Shown piece after piece: positions 42,932-53,076 of a stretch of DNA of 64,000 bases (positions are counted from its first letter, which is position 1; the number at the start of each line of letters is the position of its first letter). Position numbers and translations under genes: made by a program. A model generated the notes under the pieces. That model searched no databases. It had not been told where the DNA came from and worked only from the letters and a program-made list of their open reading frames with translations. Source of the DNA: CAWGET01 sp963821715 (GTDB lineage: Bacteria > Bacteroidota > Ignavibacteria > Ignavibacteriales > Melioribacteraceae); NCBI GenBank assembly GCA_963821715.1, contig CAWGET010000001.1, positions 310,001 to 374,000 of the forward strand, given 5' to 3'.

Positions 42932-43825
42932 ATGTTTAGAAAATTTCTACACGGCAATCTCAAATATTTTTCGCTTTCTGCTTTATTCGTAATTCTTACT
43001 CTACTTCTGGAAGTTTTTACTCCGTATATCGTAAACCGGACTGAAAACAATTGGGATACTATTTTAACTGATGAAATTGAGGAGATAAAATTTTTTATTA
43101 TCCGACAGGTGAGGGATAGGGAAGAGAAGATTGAAGAAGCCGAAAAAGGATTAACGGACAGAATTAAAAAAGTCGATATATATATAGATTCCTCAGGTAT
43201 AGCCTTTCAAATATTATCAGATGAAAAGTATGACGATTTTAATTTGGAAATTTTTAGTTCGAATTTTGAATTAATAGGATGGAATAATGATAAAATCTTT
43301 TCGGAAGACGATATAAAAGGAAGCAGTTTTGCGCCTGGTGAAGATTTCTTTCATACGTATAAATTAAAAACTTATCTCAGTCGGATAGATACTTTTATTA
43401 CTAAGGGTCAAATTTATCTGGTTGCAGTCAGTCTTCCCTTCGAAAAACATTTCGCTATTCAGGATAAATATTTTGAAGAGAAAAATTTTCTTAAAAATCT
43501 GGAAGAGAAATTTAGAACTCCGTTCCGAATTAATTATTCGTCCGAGTCTTCTTACTCTCTTGATGGACGAGATCATTCTTTTGAAATACTTAACAATTAT
43601 AATAATAAAATTGGGCTTGTTACTTTTGAGAAACCCCTTAAAGTAAATGCTGTTTTAGAGGCGGAAGATTTTAAATTTAAGCTTCAGGCGATATTAATAA
43701 TTCTCGCTTATATTTTTCTCGGAGCCGGATTCTTTAAATATTTTTATACTATTAAAAGCCAATTTTTAAAATTCATAATTTTAATGATCTATTTCGGGGG
43801 ATTTCGGATTATCTTTTTCCTTTAA
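42932..43825 (+). CDS. NtrY-like sensor histidine kinase, N-terminal piece
   Basis: The first of three open frames that together make one very long kinase. It has a membrane helix (about residues 12-30), an extracytoplasmic region (about 35-245) with a coiled-coil start, and further helices near 250-297. The frame stops after YFGGFRIIFFL. At the GGGGG run (43796-43800) one more G would continue it as ISDYLFPLKFPAFFFGG into the next frame, which lacks its own ribosome-binding site. The piece alone has no kinase domain. Confidence 0.7.
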   Translation: MFRKFLHGNLKYFSLSALFVILTLLLEVFTPYIVNRTENNWDTILTDEIEEIKFFIIRQVRDREEKIEEAEKGLTDRIKKVDIYIDSSGIAFQILSDEKYDDFNLEIFSSNFELIGWNNDKIFSEDDIKGSSFAPGEDFFHTYKLKTYLSRIDTFITKGQIYLVAVSLPFEKHFAIQDKYFEEKNFLKNLEEKFRTPFRINYSSESSYSLDGRDHSFEILNNYNNKIGLVTFEKPLKVNAVLEAEDFKFKLQAILIILAYIFLGAGFFKYFYTIKSQFLKFIILMIYFGGFRIIFFL

Positions 43826-43899
43826 AATTTCCGGCTTTTTTCTTTGGCGGAGATTTAAATAATCCCGCATATTTTTCTTCAAAGTTTGTTTTCGGAATT

Positions 43900-45318
43900 G
43901 TGCGTTCGCCGCTTGAATTTTTTATTTCAATTATACTGCTCCTGATAATTATTATTGCCGCTTACAGGTTTGCGGTAAAATATTTTTTTGATGAAAGAGG
44001 AAAGTCCGGATGGATAAATTTTATTCCAGCACTTATCTTTTATACTTTTCTTTTCTTAGTTAGTTTACGTGGATTTGAATCTTCGATTCGCAGCGTTATT
44101 TTCGATTCAACCCTTTTATTTTTTAAGGAAAAGAATCTTGTTCCTGCGCTTCCTGCGGTTCTAATGCAGTTGAACATTTTAATTTTGGGCGTTGCGGTTC
44201 TTACTTTATCAGCAATACTAATAATATTAGTTTTTAAAAGACTTCCCTCAAAATTCAGAACTCTGATGGTTTTTTCTTTTCTCTTTTTGTTTTTTCAAAT
44301 AGCCGGAATGTTTTACGATCTATACCAGGTGAGTCCACAGGGAACCCATCTAATCAGAATAATCTATATAATTTTTGCTTTCGTTATAGCCTATGTAATT
44401 ATCTTCTCGAAGCAAGTACGCAACTGGACTTTTGTTTATATAACTTTTGCCGCTTCATTTATTTCTATTACACTGCTCAATCACTACAATTCCGAATTGG
44501 AAAGAGCTTCGGTTAGCTTGATAACTAACGAACTTGCTCAGCCAAGGGAAAACTGGATAGATTTTTTGGTGAATGAAACTTTGAATTTTGCCAAAGCGCC
44601 GGAAAATCTTTATCCCGTTTCAAATAAAAAAAATATTAATTTTGACGCGCTTGCATTTTCAGTATGGAGCCGGAGTTCGTTAAAACGGGAGTCGATAGTA
44701 TCCGCCGTGGCTTTCATAGACTCCGGGCAAAACATTCTCGGTAAATTTATTTACGGAATGAAATGGAATAAAAGTTACGGAGACATCACTCTTCCCGACA
44801 AACAGATTCTTCGTAATGATTCTACGACAACCGGTGAAATTTATGTAGTCGGAACCGTTCCGGTAAAACTTAATGGCGAGACAATTTCTTTCGTAGTTTC
44901 CGCTTTGGAAAATGGTCAGGGAATTCCAGTTAAAGGTGAGCCCGATTTTTTAACCGGCAAAAGACTTTTTGAAAGCGCCGCTGTAAATGTAGAAAATCTT
45001 TTGATCTTTGAGATAACAGGAGATAGATTTACTTCATTAGTTGGGGATGTTAATGTTACTCCGGCACAAATAAATTATATTAAAAATAATCTGGTCGATA
45101 AAAATGAAACCAGGTTAAACATAGTAAGCAATAATGAAGTTTATTCCGCCTATGTTGTAAAGAACGGAGAGAAGATAATTGCGGCGGCTCAAAAGGAGAA
45201 AGAAATTTCCTGGAGCCTTTACGATTTCTTCAAGGTCTTTTTCATACATAGTATTTTTATCATCATTTTAATAATTTTTCTTCTATCGTTTACTTACAGT
45301 AAATCGAGGAAAGCGTAA
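43900..45318 (+). CDS. NtrY-like sensor histidine kinase, middle piece
   Basis: The middle frame. It is open from upstream of the GTG at 43900 back to the break near 43800, so that GTG is probably not a true start. It contains about eight hydrophobic segments in two groups (residues about 8-25, 40-55, 85-112, 120-140, 150-190) and a second extracytoplasmic domain (about 200-440), then a helix near 445-467. It stops at 45316-45318 after SKSRKA. One G added in AGGAAAG (45307-45313) restores the reading as SRESVKVTFRAQLLVALLL into the kinase part. Confidence 0.7.
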   Translation: MRSPLEFFISIILLLIIIIAAYRFAVKYFFDERGKSGWINFIPALIFYTFLFLVSLRGFESSIRSVIFDSTLLFFKEKNLVPALPAVLMQLNILILGVAVLTLSAILIILVFKRLPSKFRTLMVFSFLFLFFQIAGMFYDLYQVSPQGTHLIRIIYIIFAFVIAYVIIFSKQVRNWTFVYITFAASFISITLLNHYNSELERASVSLITNELAQPRENWIDFLVNETLNFAKAPENLYPVSNKKNINFDALAFSVWSRSSLKRESIVSAVAFIDSGQNILGKFIYGMKWNKSYGDITLPDKQILRNDSTTTGEIYVVGTVPVKLNGETISFVVSALENGQGIPVKGEPDFLTGKRLFESAAVNVENLLIFEITGDRFTSLVGDVNVTPAQINYIKNNLVDKNETRLNIVSNNEVYSAYVVKNGEKIIAAAQKEKEISWSLYDFFKVFFIHSIFIIILIIFLLSFTYSKSRKA

Positions 45319-45476
45319 AAGTAACATTCCGTGCGCAGCTTCTGGTAGCTCTGCTTTTAACATCGATAATTCCGCTTATACTTCTTGCATTTTATTTCAG
45401 GAATCTTACTGAAGAAAAAAACGAATCGGCAATTTTTTATAAGCTGCAGAAGCGGGCAAAATCGGTTGAAGAATTT

Positions 45477-46715
45477 GTGAATAAATATAATGATAATGAA
45501 GAGACTATTTCCGACTCGCTTTTTCTCCTGGCAAATGAGGATCTGGGAATTGACTTTTCCGTTTATGAAGATAAATATATCACTTTCAGTTCTAATACAA
45601 ATTATTACGAAGCCGGTTTATTGCCGGAAATAATTTATCCCGAAGTATATCAATCTTTAATGGTAAACGGCGCCGGTGAAATTTTGGCGCAGGAAAATAT
45701 TGAAGACTATAAGTTCAATGCATTCTATTATAAACCGGGTTCAGGAAATCCGAATATAATTTATAAGGTAAGCGACAGTTTTAACAATATTCTGCTGCCG
45801 CTTTCGGCAACCGAGTTAGACACCTTTTTATTCGGCAGTTATTTTCTGGCGGTAATTTTAATTATGATAATAAGCGCTCTGCTGGCAAATCAAATTTCTT
45901 CCCCCATAAGAAAACTAACGGTTGCAACTAAATCCGTTGCGGGCGGAGATTTAAATATTGAAATTACCGAACAACGGAAAGGGGAAGTGAAGGAACTGAT
46001 TGACGGTTTCAATATGATGGTAAAAGAATTAAAAAAAATTCAGACAGATATGGCTGAAGTTGAAAGGGAAGCTGCCTGGAAAGAAATGGCAAAGCAGGTA
46101 GCGCACGAAATTAAAAATCCGTTAACGCCAATGAAACTTGCGGTTCAGCAGCTTGTGATAGCTTACAAAGATAAGTCGCCAAAGTTTGATGAAATATTTT
46201 TCAAGGTTACCGGAACAGTAATAAGTCAGATAGATACTTTAAAAAATATTGCTTCGGAATTTTCTAGTTTTGCTAGAATGCCAAATGTAAAATTGGAAAC
46301 CGTAAATCTATTTGAAGTTATAAACGAAGCGTCAAATTTATTCATCGAAGAAAAAATTAAGTTTGAAATTAAAAGTGAAGCAGAGGAAGCTCTTGTTAAC
46401 GCAGACAAGGATCAGCTAAAACGGATGCTCATAAACCTTATACGGAATTCTGTACAGGCAAATTCCACCCTAATTATTTTTGATCTTAAAGATGAAAATA
46501 ATTTTTACCGGTTAAAGATTGAGGATAATGGCAGTGGGATGCCGGAAGAAATAATTTCCAAGATTTTTCAGCAGGATTTTACGACTAAAATTAAGGGAAT
46601 GGGTTTAGGCTTAACGATGGCTAAACGCTACATCGAAAGCATCAATGGCTCAATCGAAGTCTTGAAAACATCAGAAAACGGAACGACAATTTTAATGAAA
46701 CTTTTAAAGAAATAG
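45477..46715 (+). CDS. NtrY-like sensor histidine kinase, catalytic piece
   Basis: The last frame, open back to about 45309. After an extracytoplasmic stretch and a helix (about residues 118-140) come a HAMP domain (about 140-192, SSPIRKLTVATKSVAGGDL), the dimerisation domain with phospho-acceptor His in VAHEIKNPLTPMKLAVQQL, and the ATPase domain with N box LIRNSVQAN, G1 DNGSGMPEE and G2 MGLGLTMAKRY. The HEIKNPLTP motif and HAMP resemble NtrY kinases, which often pair with sigma-54 activators; no regulator is in the window. The whole gene (42932-46715) with two bases restored is 1262 codons. addA-like starts one base after its stop. Confidence 0.85.
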   Translation: MNKYNDNEETISDSLFLLANEDLGIDFSVYEDKYITFSSNTNYYEAGLLPEIIYPEVYQSLMVNGAGEILAQENIEDYKFNAFYYKPGSGNPNIIYKVSDSFNNILLPLSATELDTFLFGSYFLAVILIMIISALLANQISSPIRKLTVATKSVAGGDLNIEITEQRKGEVKELIDGFNMMVKELKKIQTDMAEVEREAAWKEMAKQVAHEIKNPLTPMKLAVQQLVIAYKDKSPKFDEIFFKVTGTVISQIDTLKNIASEFSSFARMPNVKLETVNLFEVINEASNLFIEEKIKFEIKSEAEEALVNADKDQLKRMLINLIRNSVQANSTLIIFDLKDENNFYRLKIEDNGSGMPEEIISKIFQQDFTTKIKGMGLGLTMAKRYIESINGSIEVLKTSENGTTILMKLLKK

Positions 46716-46716
46716 A

Positions 46717-49700
46717 ATGCTTACAATTCATCAAGAAAAGGCTTTAGATTTTTCCAGACATATTTCTCTTACTGCGAATGCGGGTTCGGGTAAAACTTTT
46801 GTTCTCTCTAAAAGGTTTGTAGAAATAGCGTTACAGGAAGACGTTAAACTAAACAATATAGTAGCAATTACTTTTACGGAAAGAGCGGCGGGAGAATTAT
46901 ACAAAAAAATTTCCGATGAGATTGAAACTCGTCTTTCCATGGAAGAAGACCAGAATATAATTTCTAAACTAATACAGATTAGGCGCAGGCTGGTATCGGC
47001 AAACATTGCGACCATACATTCATTTTGCATCGATATACTTAAAGAGTTCTCTCCCGAAGCCGGACTCGACGCTAATTTTATTCCTATCGATCAATACACA
47101 GCTAACGAACTTTTAAGCCTGAGCGTTGAAGAATATATATCTAAAAAATTAAAGTCAGAAAACGATTCCAATGAAATAAAAGATTTGATCCGGATTTTAA
47201 AATCAAAAGGAAATCTTCAAAGACGTTTGCAATCATCAATTGAGAAAAGAAAAGAAATCGAAAAAATTCAAACGAAATTTTTTTCAGGATCAATAAATGA
47301 GACTGCCGAGTTGTTCGGGAAAATATTTGAAGAAGAGCTTCGGAAAATTTTTCTTCCCCGTTTAGAAGAATTAATTTCCTGCGCTGAAAAGATAAACGGC
47401 CGGGCATTGGAGGATAAACCGGGCAATAAGTTTGCCGGCATAATATCGGCGAATCTTGATCATCTTAAAGAAGAAAAAGAAGTAATTAGATTAATTAATA
47501 TTTGCACGGCTATCAGTAAAGAGATATTGACCGGAAAGGGAACGGTGCGAATACAAAGTTATTTGAAAAAGGAATCGTGCACGGAGTTAGAACGGGAAAT
47601 TATTTTTATTGAAGAATTTTTTTCTGATCTGAAGAGTTTTAAATTAGAAGAAAATTTTGAGAAAGTTCATCTTGAACTTGCAGAATTCGGTAAAAAGTTT
47701 CTGAACATTTTTTTTGAAGTGGCTGCAATTTATCAGAGAAAAAAAATTGATAAAGGATTTCTGGACTTCGAAGACATTCTCATATTTACACAAAAAATAA
47801 TTGAAATTCCGGAAGTGCGCGAACATCTTGGCGGCAAGTTTAAATACATTATGGTTGATGAATATCAGGATACTAATGAGATTCAATATGAAATTTTTAT
47901 GCCGGTTCTGGATAATTTAAAGCGGAATAATTTTTTTGTTGTGGGCGATGAAAAGCAATCCATTTATATGTTCAGAAACGCAGAGTTGGAAATATTCAAC
48001 AGAACAAAGTCCAAAATGACTTTACCTGACAAGGCCGGAAATGTTCTCGAACTTCCGCATAGTTTTAGGATGTCTCCCAACATTGCAGCCTTCACAAACT
48101 ACATTTTCAAAAATATATTTAGTGACCCGAATATTGATTTCAATGAGGTTGGTTATTCCGAAATAATTTGCGCAGGAAAAGAGAATAATAATAGTAAAAT
48201 TGAAATTCTTTTGGCGGACGAAGAAGACCAAATTGAAGAAGTCGATCTTGTAGCTTCAAAAATCATTGAACTTCTAAAGGTTAATCCTGAATTAACTTTT
48301 AGCGATATCGCAATTTTGTGCCGGAAGAGGAATTCGTTCCTCTCTCTGGAGAGCGCTTTTATTAAATATGAAATACCTTATTTAATTATCGGCGGGAAGG
48401 GATTTTATCAGCGGCAGATAATTTACGACATCAAAAATTATCTTTCATTTTTAATTAACAGCAACGACGACGCATCGTTAATAGGAATTTTGCGCTCGCC
48501 TTTTTTCAACTTATCCGACTTGCGTATTTACGAAATTTCACTCGAACAGGGAAATTCTTTTTTTGAAAAACTGATTCATTATTCAGAAAAAGACGACAAA
48601 ATAAAGAAGATAATAGATGATTTAAAAATAAATTCCGACCTTGCCGCAAGAGGCGATTTTGCATTTTTAATACGGAAGATATTGAACGAAACCGGGTATT
48701 GGGCGATAGTGGCCTCAAAAATTAATTCAAATCAGGAACTTGCTAATTTAAATAAGGTTATTAATCTCGCCAATAAATTTTCGCAGGAAAGCTTCAAGAC
48801 TCTATATGATTATGTGGAGTTTTTAGACGAATCAATTGAAGCGATGGACGACGAGAGCCAGGCGCAAGTTGCCTCGGAAGAAAATTCTGTAAGGATAATG
48901 ACAATTCACCAATCGAAAGGATTGGAATTTAAAGCTGTATTTTTATACGAGACAAATTCCCGCGGACAAGATGATAAAGTAAATTCCGGTAATATCGCCA
49001 TCGATAAAAAATTTGGAATCCTGACACATCTTCCTGTTGAGGAAAATTATTTCGGAAAATATTCAACTCCTCCTATTGTTAGTATTTATAATTTTATTCA
49101 GATGAAAAAGAATCTTGCCGAGCTTAAGCGTTTGTTTTATGTAGGCATTACCCGTGCGGAAGAATTTCTATTTATTTCCGCTTCAGCAAAAGAATTTAAA
49201 GCCGGCAAGGGAACGTTTTTTTCACTGTTGAAGGAAGGATTGCAGTTTAACGGAGATGAAGAAGTTGTGGATATTAGTACGAAATTAGAAACGTTAGACC
49301 GCGATACTATGGAATCTTCAAAAAGGGAAGTGAATTTAAGGATTCCCTTAATCAAAACGGTGGATGAAATTGAAAATCCATTTATTATGAAAACTGAAAA
49401 TTATCTTCCGAAAAAATTTGCAATTGAAAAGATAGAAGACAAACCTGAGCGGGAAATAATTTCAGCTACTAAAATTGCTGTGTTCAATCAGTGTCCGGTA
49501 AAATATGAATTAACCTACGAACTCGGATATTCGAAATTTATAAATCTTCTAAAAAAACAAGAAAAGGAAAATGATTTTAATCATCGGGAAGATGAAGAAT
49601 TAAACGAAGCCGCGGATTTGAAAGGCAGCATTATCCATTCAATTTTACAGAATGAAATTGATGACAAAAATTTAGACGAAGCGATAGAAAATCTTCTTGA

Positions 49701-50235
49701 AAATCAGTACTTCGAAAGAAGGCGGCAGTTGGTAAATCCCGAAAGTTTTTCTGCCGGGATAAAAAAAGACCTCATCAAATTATATTCGTCTGCATTCTTC
49801 AAAAAGATTGCGGGACAGAAAAATTATAAAAATGAATTTGAACTTTATACCGGCGAAGGGAAATATTTCCTTTACGGAATAATTGATAAACTGATAATAG
49901 AAAACAAAAAAATTATAATCCTTGATTATAAAACTGATAAGATCGAAAAAAATGAAATTCTGAACGAAAGCGTTAAATATACTCATCAATTAAATTTTTA
50001 CGCTTTTATAGTTAAGAAGTTATTTCCTGAAAAAAAGGTGGAAACGATTCTCTTATTTGTTAAGCATCCGGACGAACCGGTAATTAAGACGTATTCAGAT
50101 GAGATGATAAAAGCATTCGGGAAAAAACTCGGCAGGGATATTGTAAATATTCATCAACAGAATTTCGTCCCGAATCCGGAGCATTGCAGATATTGTCAGT
50201 TCTACGAAAAAGGAAAATGCTTGAAAATAGCTTGA
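46717..50235 (+). CDS. addA: UvrD-type helicase fused to a PD-D/EXK nuclease (AddA/RecB-like)
   Basis: A 1172-residue SF1 helicase-nuclease for double-strand break processing. Motif I TANAGSGKTFVLSKRF (about residue 18), motif II VDEYQDTNEIQYE, motif III VVGDEKQSIYMFR, motif IV SFRMSPNI, motif V MTIHQSKGLEFKAVF and motif VI RLFYVGITRAEEFLF are all present. The nuclease domain (about 930-1172) has GSIIHSILQNEI and the catalytic LDYKTDKI. Four cysteines, one in FNQCPVKYE and three in HCRYCQFYEKGKC, form a typical 4Fe-4S staple. That staple is usual in AddB and AdnA/B, so the subclass is uncertain. An AddB partner is not adjacent. Confidence 0.88.
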   Translation: MLTIHQEKALDFSRHISLTANAGSGKTFVLSKRFVEIALQEDVKLNNIVAITFTERAAGELYKKISDEIETRLSMEEDQNIISKLIQIRRRLVSANIATIHSFCIDILKEFSPEAGLDANFIPIDQYTANELLSLSVEEYISKKLKSENDSNEIKDLIRILKSKGNLQRRLQSSIEKRKEIEKIQTKFFSGSINETAELFGKIFEEELRKIFLPRLEELISCAEKINGRALEDKPGNKFAGIISANLDHLKEEKEVIRLINICTAISKEILTGKGTVRIQSYLKKESCTELEREIIFIEEFFSDLKSFKLEENFEKVHLELAEFGKKFLNIFFEVAAIYQRKKIDKGFLDFEDILIFTQKIIEIPEVREHLGGKFKYIMVDEYQDTNEIQYEIFMPVLDNLKRNNFFVVGDEKQSIYMFRNAELEIFNRTKSKMTLPDKAGNVLELPHSFRMSPNIAAFTNYIFKNIFSDPNIDFNEVGYSEIICAGKENNNSKIEILLADEEDQIEEVDLVASKIIELLKVNPELTFSDIAILCRKRNSFLSLESAFIKYEIPYLIIGGKGFYQRQIIYDIKNYLSFLINSNDDASLIGILRSPFFNLSDLRIYEISLEQGNSFFEKLIHYSEKDDKIKKIIDDLKINSDLAARGDFAFLIRKILNETGYWAIVASKINSNQELANLNKVINLANKFSQESFKTLYDYVEFLDESIEAMDDESQAQVASEENSVRIMTIHQSKGLEFKAVFLYETNSRGQDDKVNSGNIAIDKKFGILTHLPVEENYFGKYSTPPIVSIYNFIQMKKNLAELKRLFYVGITRAEEFLFISASAKEFKAGKGTFFSLLKEGLQFNGDEEVVDISTKLETLDRDTMESSKREVNLRIPLIKTVDEIENPFIMKTENYLPKKFAIEKIEDKPEREIISATKIAVFNQCPVKYELTYELGYSKFINLLKKQEKENDFNHREDEELNEAADLKGSIIHSILQNEIDDKNLDEAIENLLENQYFERRRQLVNPESFSAGIKKDLIKLYSSAFFKKIAGQKNYKNEFELYTGEGKYFLYGIIDKLIIENKKIIILDYKTDKIEKNEILNESVKYTHQLNFYAFIVKKLFPEKKVETILLFVKHPDEPVIKTYSDEMIKAFGKKLGRDIVNIHQQNFVPNPEHCRYCQFYEKGKCLKIA

Positions 50236-50378
50236 ACTGTTAATATTTAGAAAAGAATGTAAAAACATTGAATAATGGGAAATTCCGGCTTGTAATTATT
50301 TTCTTCTTCCTTTTTAATTCGAGTTAAAAATGTTACATTTAATTTTATTTTTCCGAAAAAATCGCTGAGATATTGAAG

Positions 50379-50831
50379 ATGAAAAAGGAAATCCAATCTA
50401 TTAGAGAGATGGATAAAATTGAGAGTGAAATTGTAAAAAGCCAAATAGGAATATTAGCTTTTTTCATAAACGATAAACTAAAGCAGGTCGCTTCACCATT
50501 TATTTATCTTGATAAAAACTTTTACTTTTTGTTCGATACATTAAATGATAAAGATCTACAGGCGCGCGAAGATCTTAGTGTTAGTTTTATTATGCAGAGC
50601 GACAAGGGAATAACAGATTCCAAGTTTAGTTTCACTGAAATTATTTGCACGGGTTCGATTAAAAAATTGGATGACAAGAAAAAGCTTGATAGCATCTGCG
50701 AGGAATTCGACAATAAATACTCACTTTGCAAAGACGCTAATGATATAAAAACATCAGTTGACGAAAACCGTATTAATATTTTAATGATAGATACGGAAGA
50801 ATTTCAGGCGTCGGAAATATCTGTCGGGTGA
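50379..50831 (+). CDS. Pyridoxamine-5'-phosphate oxidase-like (FMN-binding split-barrel) protein
   Basis: A 150-residue soluble protein. SQIGILAFFINDKLKQVASPF and FYFLFDTLNDKDLQAREDLSV (seen in pieces) are the strands of a split barrel, followed by a short helical part and NILMIDTEEFQASEI. The pattern resembles HugZ/PNPOx-like general stress proteins that bind FMN or heme, but the usual basic phosphate-binding residues are not obvious. The ATG at 50379 is preferred over an in-frame TTG two codons earlier. The call is tentative. Confidence 0.5.
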   Translation: MKKEIQSIREMDKIESEIVKSQIGILAFFINDKLKQVASPFIYLDKNFYFLFDTLNDKDLQAREDLSVSFIMQSDKGITDSKFSFTEIICTGSIKKLDDKKKLDSICEEFDNKYSLCKDANDIKTSVDENRINILMIDTEEFQASEISVG

Positions 50832-50917
50832 CTTGAACACGCAGATTCTCGAGTTATTGGAAAAGTATCCTATCTTCAGAACAAAATATATTTTGCACAT
50901 TTAGTTTGGAAAATAAT

Positions 50918-52816
50918 ATGAAAACAAAAAGCATAACAAAATTCTTTACGAGGTTAGTTTTGGCATTTACTTTATTAGGCATTTCGAATTTTGCTTACTC
51001 GCAAAACGAGTCGGGCGCTCTTCCTTCAAGAAATGAAATTGACAACAAGTATAAATGGAATCTTGAAGATGTATACGAAACCGAAGAGGCTTGGCAGGAA
51101 GATTTTAACTGGATAAAAAATAATATTCAGGATTATCAAAAGTACGAAGGTACTTTGGGAAATTCCGCCGAAGAGCTTCTCGATTTCCTCAAATTTGACG
51201 AAAGCGTAAATACAAAAATGGGAAGAGTGTTTCTTTATTCAATGCTTACCAAAGATCTTGATTTGAGCGACGCGAAATTTCTCGGTAAATATGATGAAAC
51301 TTTTGCGCTTTATTCCGACTTAGCGGCGAAAAGGTCATTCGTAGATCCGGAGATTTTAAAAATTCCGAGAGAAAAATTAGATGCAATGGTTGAAAGCAAC
51401 GAACAGCTTAAAATTTATAAACAAGCTTTAGAAGACGTTTATAGGATGAAGGAGCATACACTTTCGAAAGATCAGGAAGAATTGCTTGCGATGGCTTCGC
51501 CTTTAACACAGGTTCCTTACAATACATTTAGTTTATTTGCCAATGCTGATGTTCAATTCCCGACAGTAAAAGATGAAGAGGGAAACGACATTCAAATTTC
51601 TAACGGAAGATATTACGCCGCGTTATATTCTAATGACAGGAATTTCCGGCGCGACGTTTACAAAGGTTTTTATAAACCATTTATCAATTTCAAAAATACT
51701 TTAGTCGCTCTATTCAACGGAAATATTAAGGGAAATATTTTCAATGCAAAAGCTCGCAAATACGAATCCGCGAGAGAAGCGGCGTTAAATGTAAATAATA
51801 TTCCTCTGGCGGTCTATGATAATCTTGTAAGCGTAGCCGAGGAAAATTTAGAACCGCTGCACCGATGGGCTGAGATGAAGAAAAGAGTTTTAGGAATTGA
51901 TACGCTGCATCCTTACGATACTTATGTTACTCTGTTTCCATCGGTTACAAAAGATTATTCTTATGATGAAGCGGTTGAAATGACTCTAAATGCGCTTAAA
52001 CCATTGGGAGAAGAGTACGGCAAAAGTTTGAGGATGGCGTTCGAGAATAGATGGATTGACGTATATGAAACAAAAGGGAAGCGAAGCGGCGCTTATTCTT
52101 CGGGCACAACTTTTGGAGTTCATCCGTATGTGCTTCTTAATTGGAACGATCAATTGAACGACGTTTATACACTTGCCCATGAGATGGGACACAATATGCA
52201 TTCCTACTACACCGGCGAAAATCAGCCGTTTCCGTATGCCGATTATTCAATCTTCGTAGCTGAAGTGGCATCGACGATGAATGAAGCGATACTGCTCGAT
52301 TATATGATTGAAAACGCCCAGAGCAAAGAAGAAAAACTCGCGCTCATCGAAAAGAATTTAAACAATATAACAACAACTTTTTACCGTCAGACTAGATTTG
52401 CCGAGTTCGAAAAGATGGTTCACGAAAAAACCGAAGCCGGTGAATCCCTAACCCCAGATAAACTTTCTGAGATGTACGGCGAGTTATATCAGAAATATTG
52501 GGGTTCTGATATGGTTGTGGATGAAGAGGAAAAATATACCTGGGCAAGGATTCCGCACTTCTATTATAATTTTTACGTTTATCAATACGCTACAAGTTTC
52601 GCGGCATCGCAGGCTCTGGCTGCAAAACTTAAAGACGAAGGCGGAGTTGCTGTGGATAAATATCTCGATTTTCTAAAGGCGGGAAGCTCACAGTATCCGG
52701 TGGATCTATTGACTGAAACCGGAGTTGATCTGACTTCCGAAACACCGATTCTCGCCGTTGTAAATAAAATGAATGATTTGCTTGATCAGATGGAAAAGTT
52801 GCTGAATGAGGAATAA
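50918..52816 (+). CDS. pepF: Oligoendopeptidase F-type M3 metallopeptidase, exported
   Basis: A 632-residue protein from the ATG at 50918. Residues 1-27 form a signal peptide ending AYSQ, so unlike the cytoplasmic Lactococcus PepF this one is probably periplasmic. YKWNLEDVYETEEAWQEDF opens the M3B fold and the zinc site LAHEMGHNMHSYYT (about residue 425) with a downstream Glu in FVAEVASTMNEAILLDYM is complete. It degrades oligopeptides of about 7-17 residues in characterised members. A strong terminator follows. Confidence 0.92.
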   Translation: MKTKSITKFFTRLVLAFTLLGISNFAYSQNESGALPSRNEIDNKYKWNLEDVYETEEAWQEDFNWIKNNIQDYQKYEGTLGNSAEELLDFLKFDESVNTKMGRVFLYSMLTKDLDLSDAKFLGKYDETFALYSDLAAKRSFVDPEILKIPREKLDAMVESNEQLKIYKQALEDVYRMKEHTLSKDQEELLAMASPLTQVPYNTFSLFANADVQFPTVKDEEGNDIQISNGRYYAALYSNDRNFRRDVYKGFYKPFINFKNTLVALFNGNIKGNIFNAKARKYESAREAALNVNNIPLAVYDNLVSVAEENLEPLHRWAEMKKRVLGIDTLHPYDTYVTLFPSVTKDYSYDEAVEMTLNALKPLGEEYGKSLRMAFENRWIDVYETKGKRSGAYSSGTTFGVHPYVLLNWNDQLNDVYTLAHEMGHNMHSYYTGENQPFPYADYSIFVAEVASTMNEAILLDYMIENAQSKEEKLALIEKNLNNITTTFYRQTRFAEFEKMVHEKTEAGESLTPDKLSEMYGELYQKYWGSDMVVDEEEKYTWARIPHFYYNFYVYQYATSFAASQALAAKLKDEGGVAVDKYLDFLKAGSSQYPVDLLTETGVDLTSETPILAVVNKMNDLLDQMEKLLNEE

Positions 52817-52860
52817 TTAAAACTCCATAAGCGAGAGACAAGAAACGAGAAGAATTTTTA

Positions 52861-52910
52861 AGATGCGGCAGGTCGCTGAGTTTGTTTAAGCGCGCCGCGT
52901 CTTTTTTTTT
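52861..52910 (+). terminator. Rho-independent terminator after pepF
   Basis: Outer arms AGATGCGGC and GCCGCGTCT, with an inner CGCT/AGCG pair, are followed by nine T. It sits 45 bases past the pepF stop. Confidence 0.85.
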
Positions 52911-53076
52911 GTGCAAATGAAGCATAACTTGCAAGTTCACAAATAATAGAATTCTCAAATTGTATTAGCAATCTTTCTGCTGAAGGCATTTCTTCGCGAT
53001 AATCTTTTAATCTTTCCAATCTTTCTAATAATTACTATTTTGCTACGTTTGATTTTTAAAATTTGAGGAAATAAAA

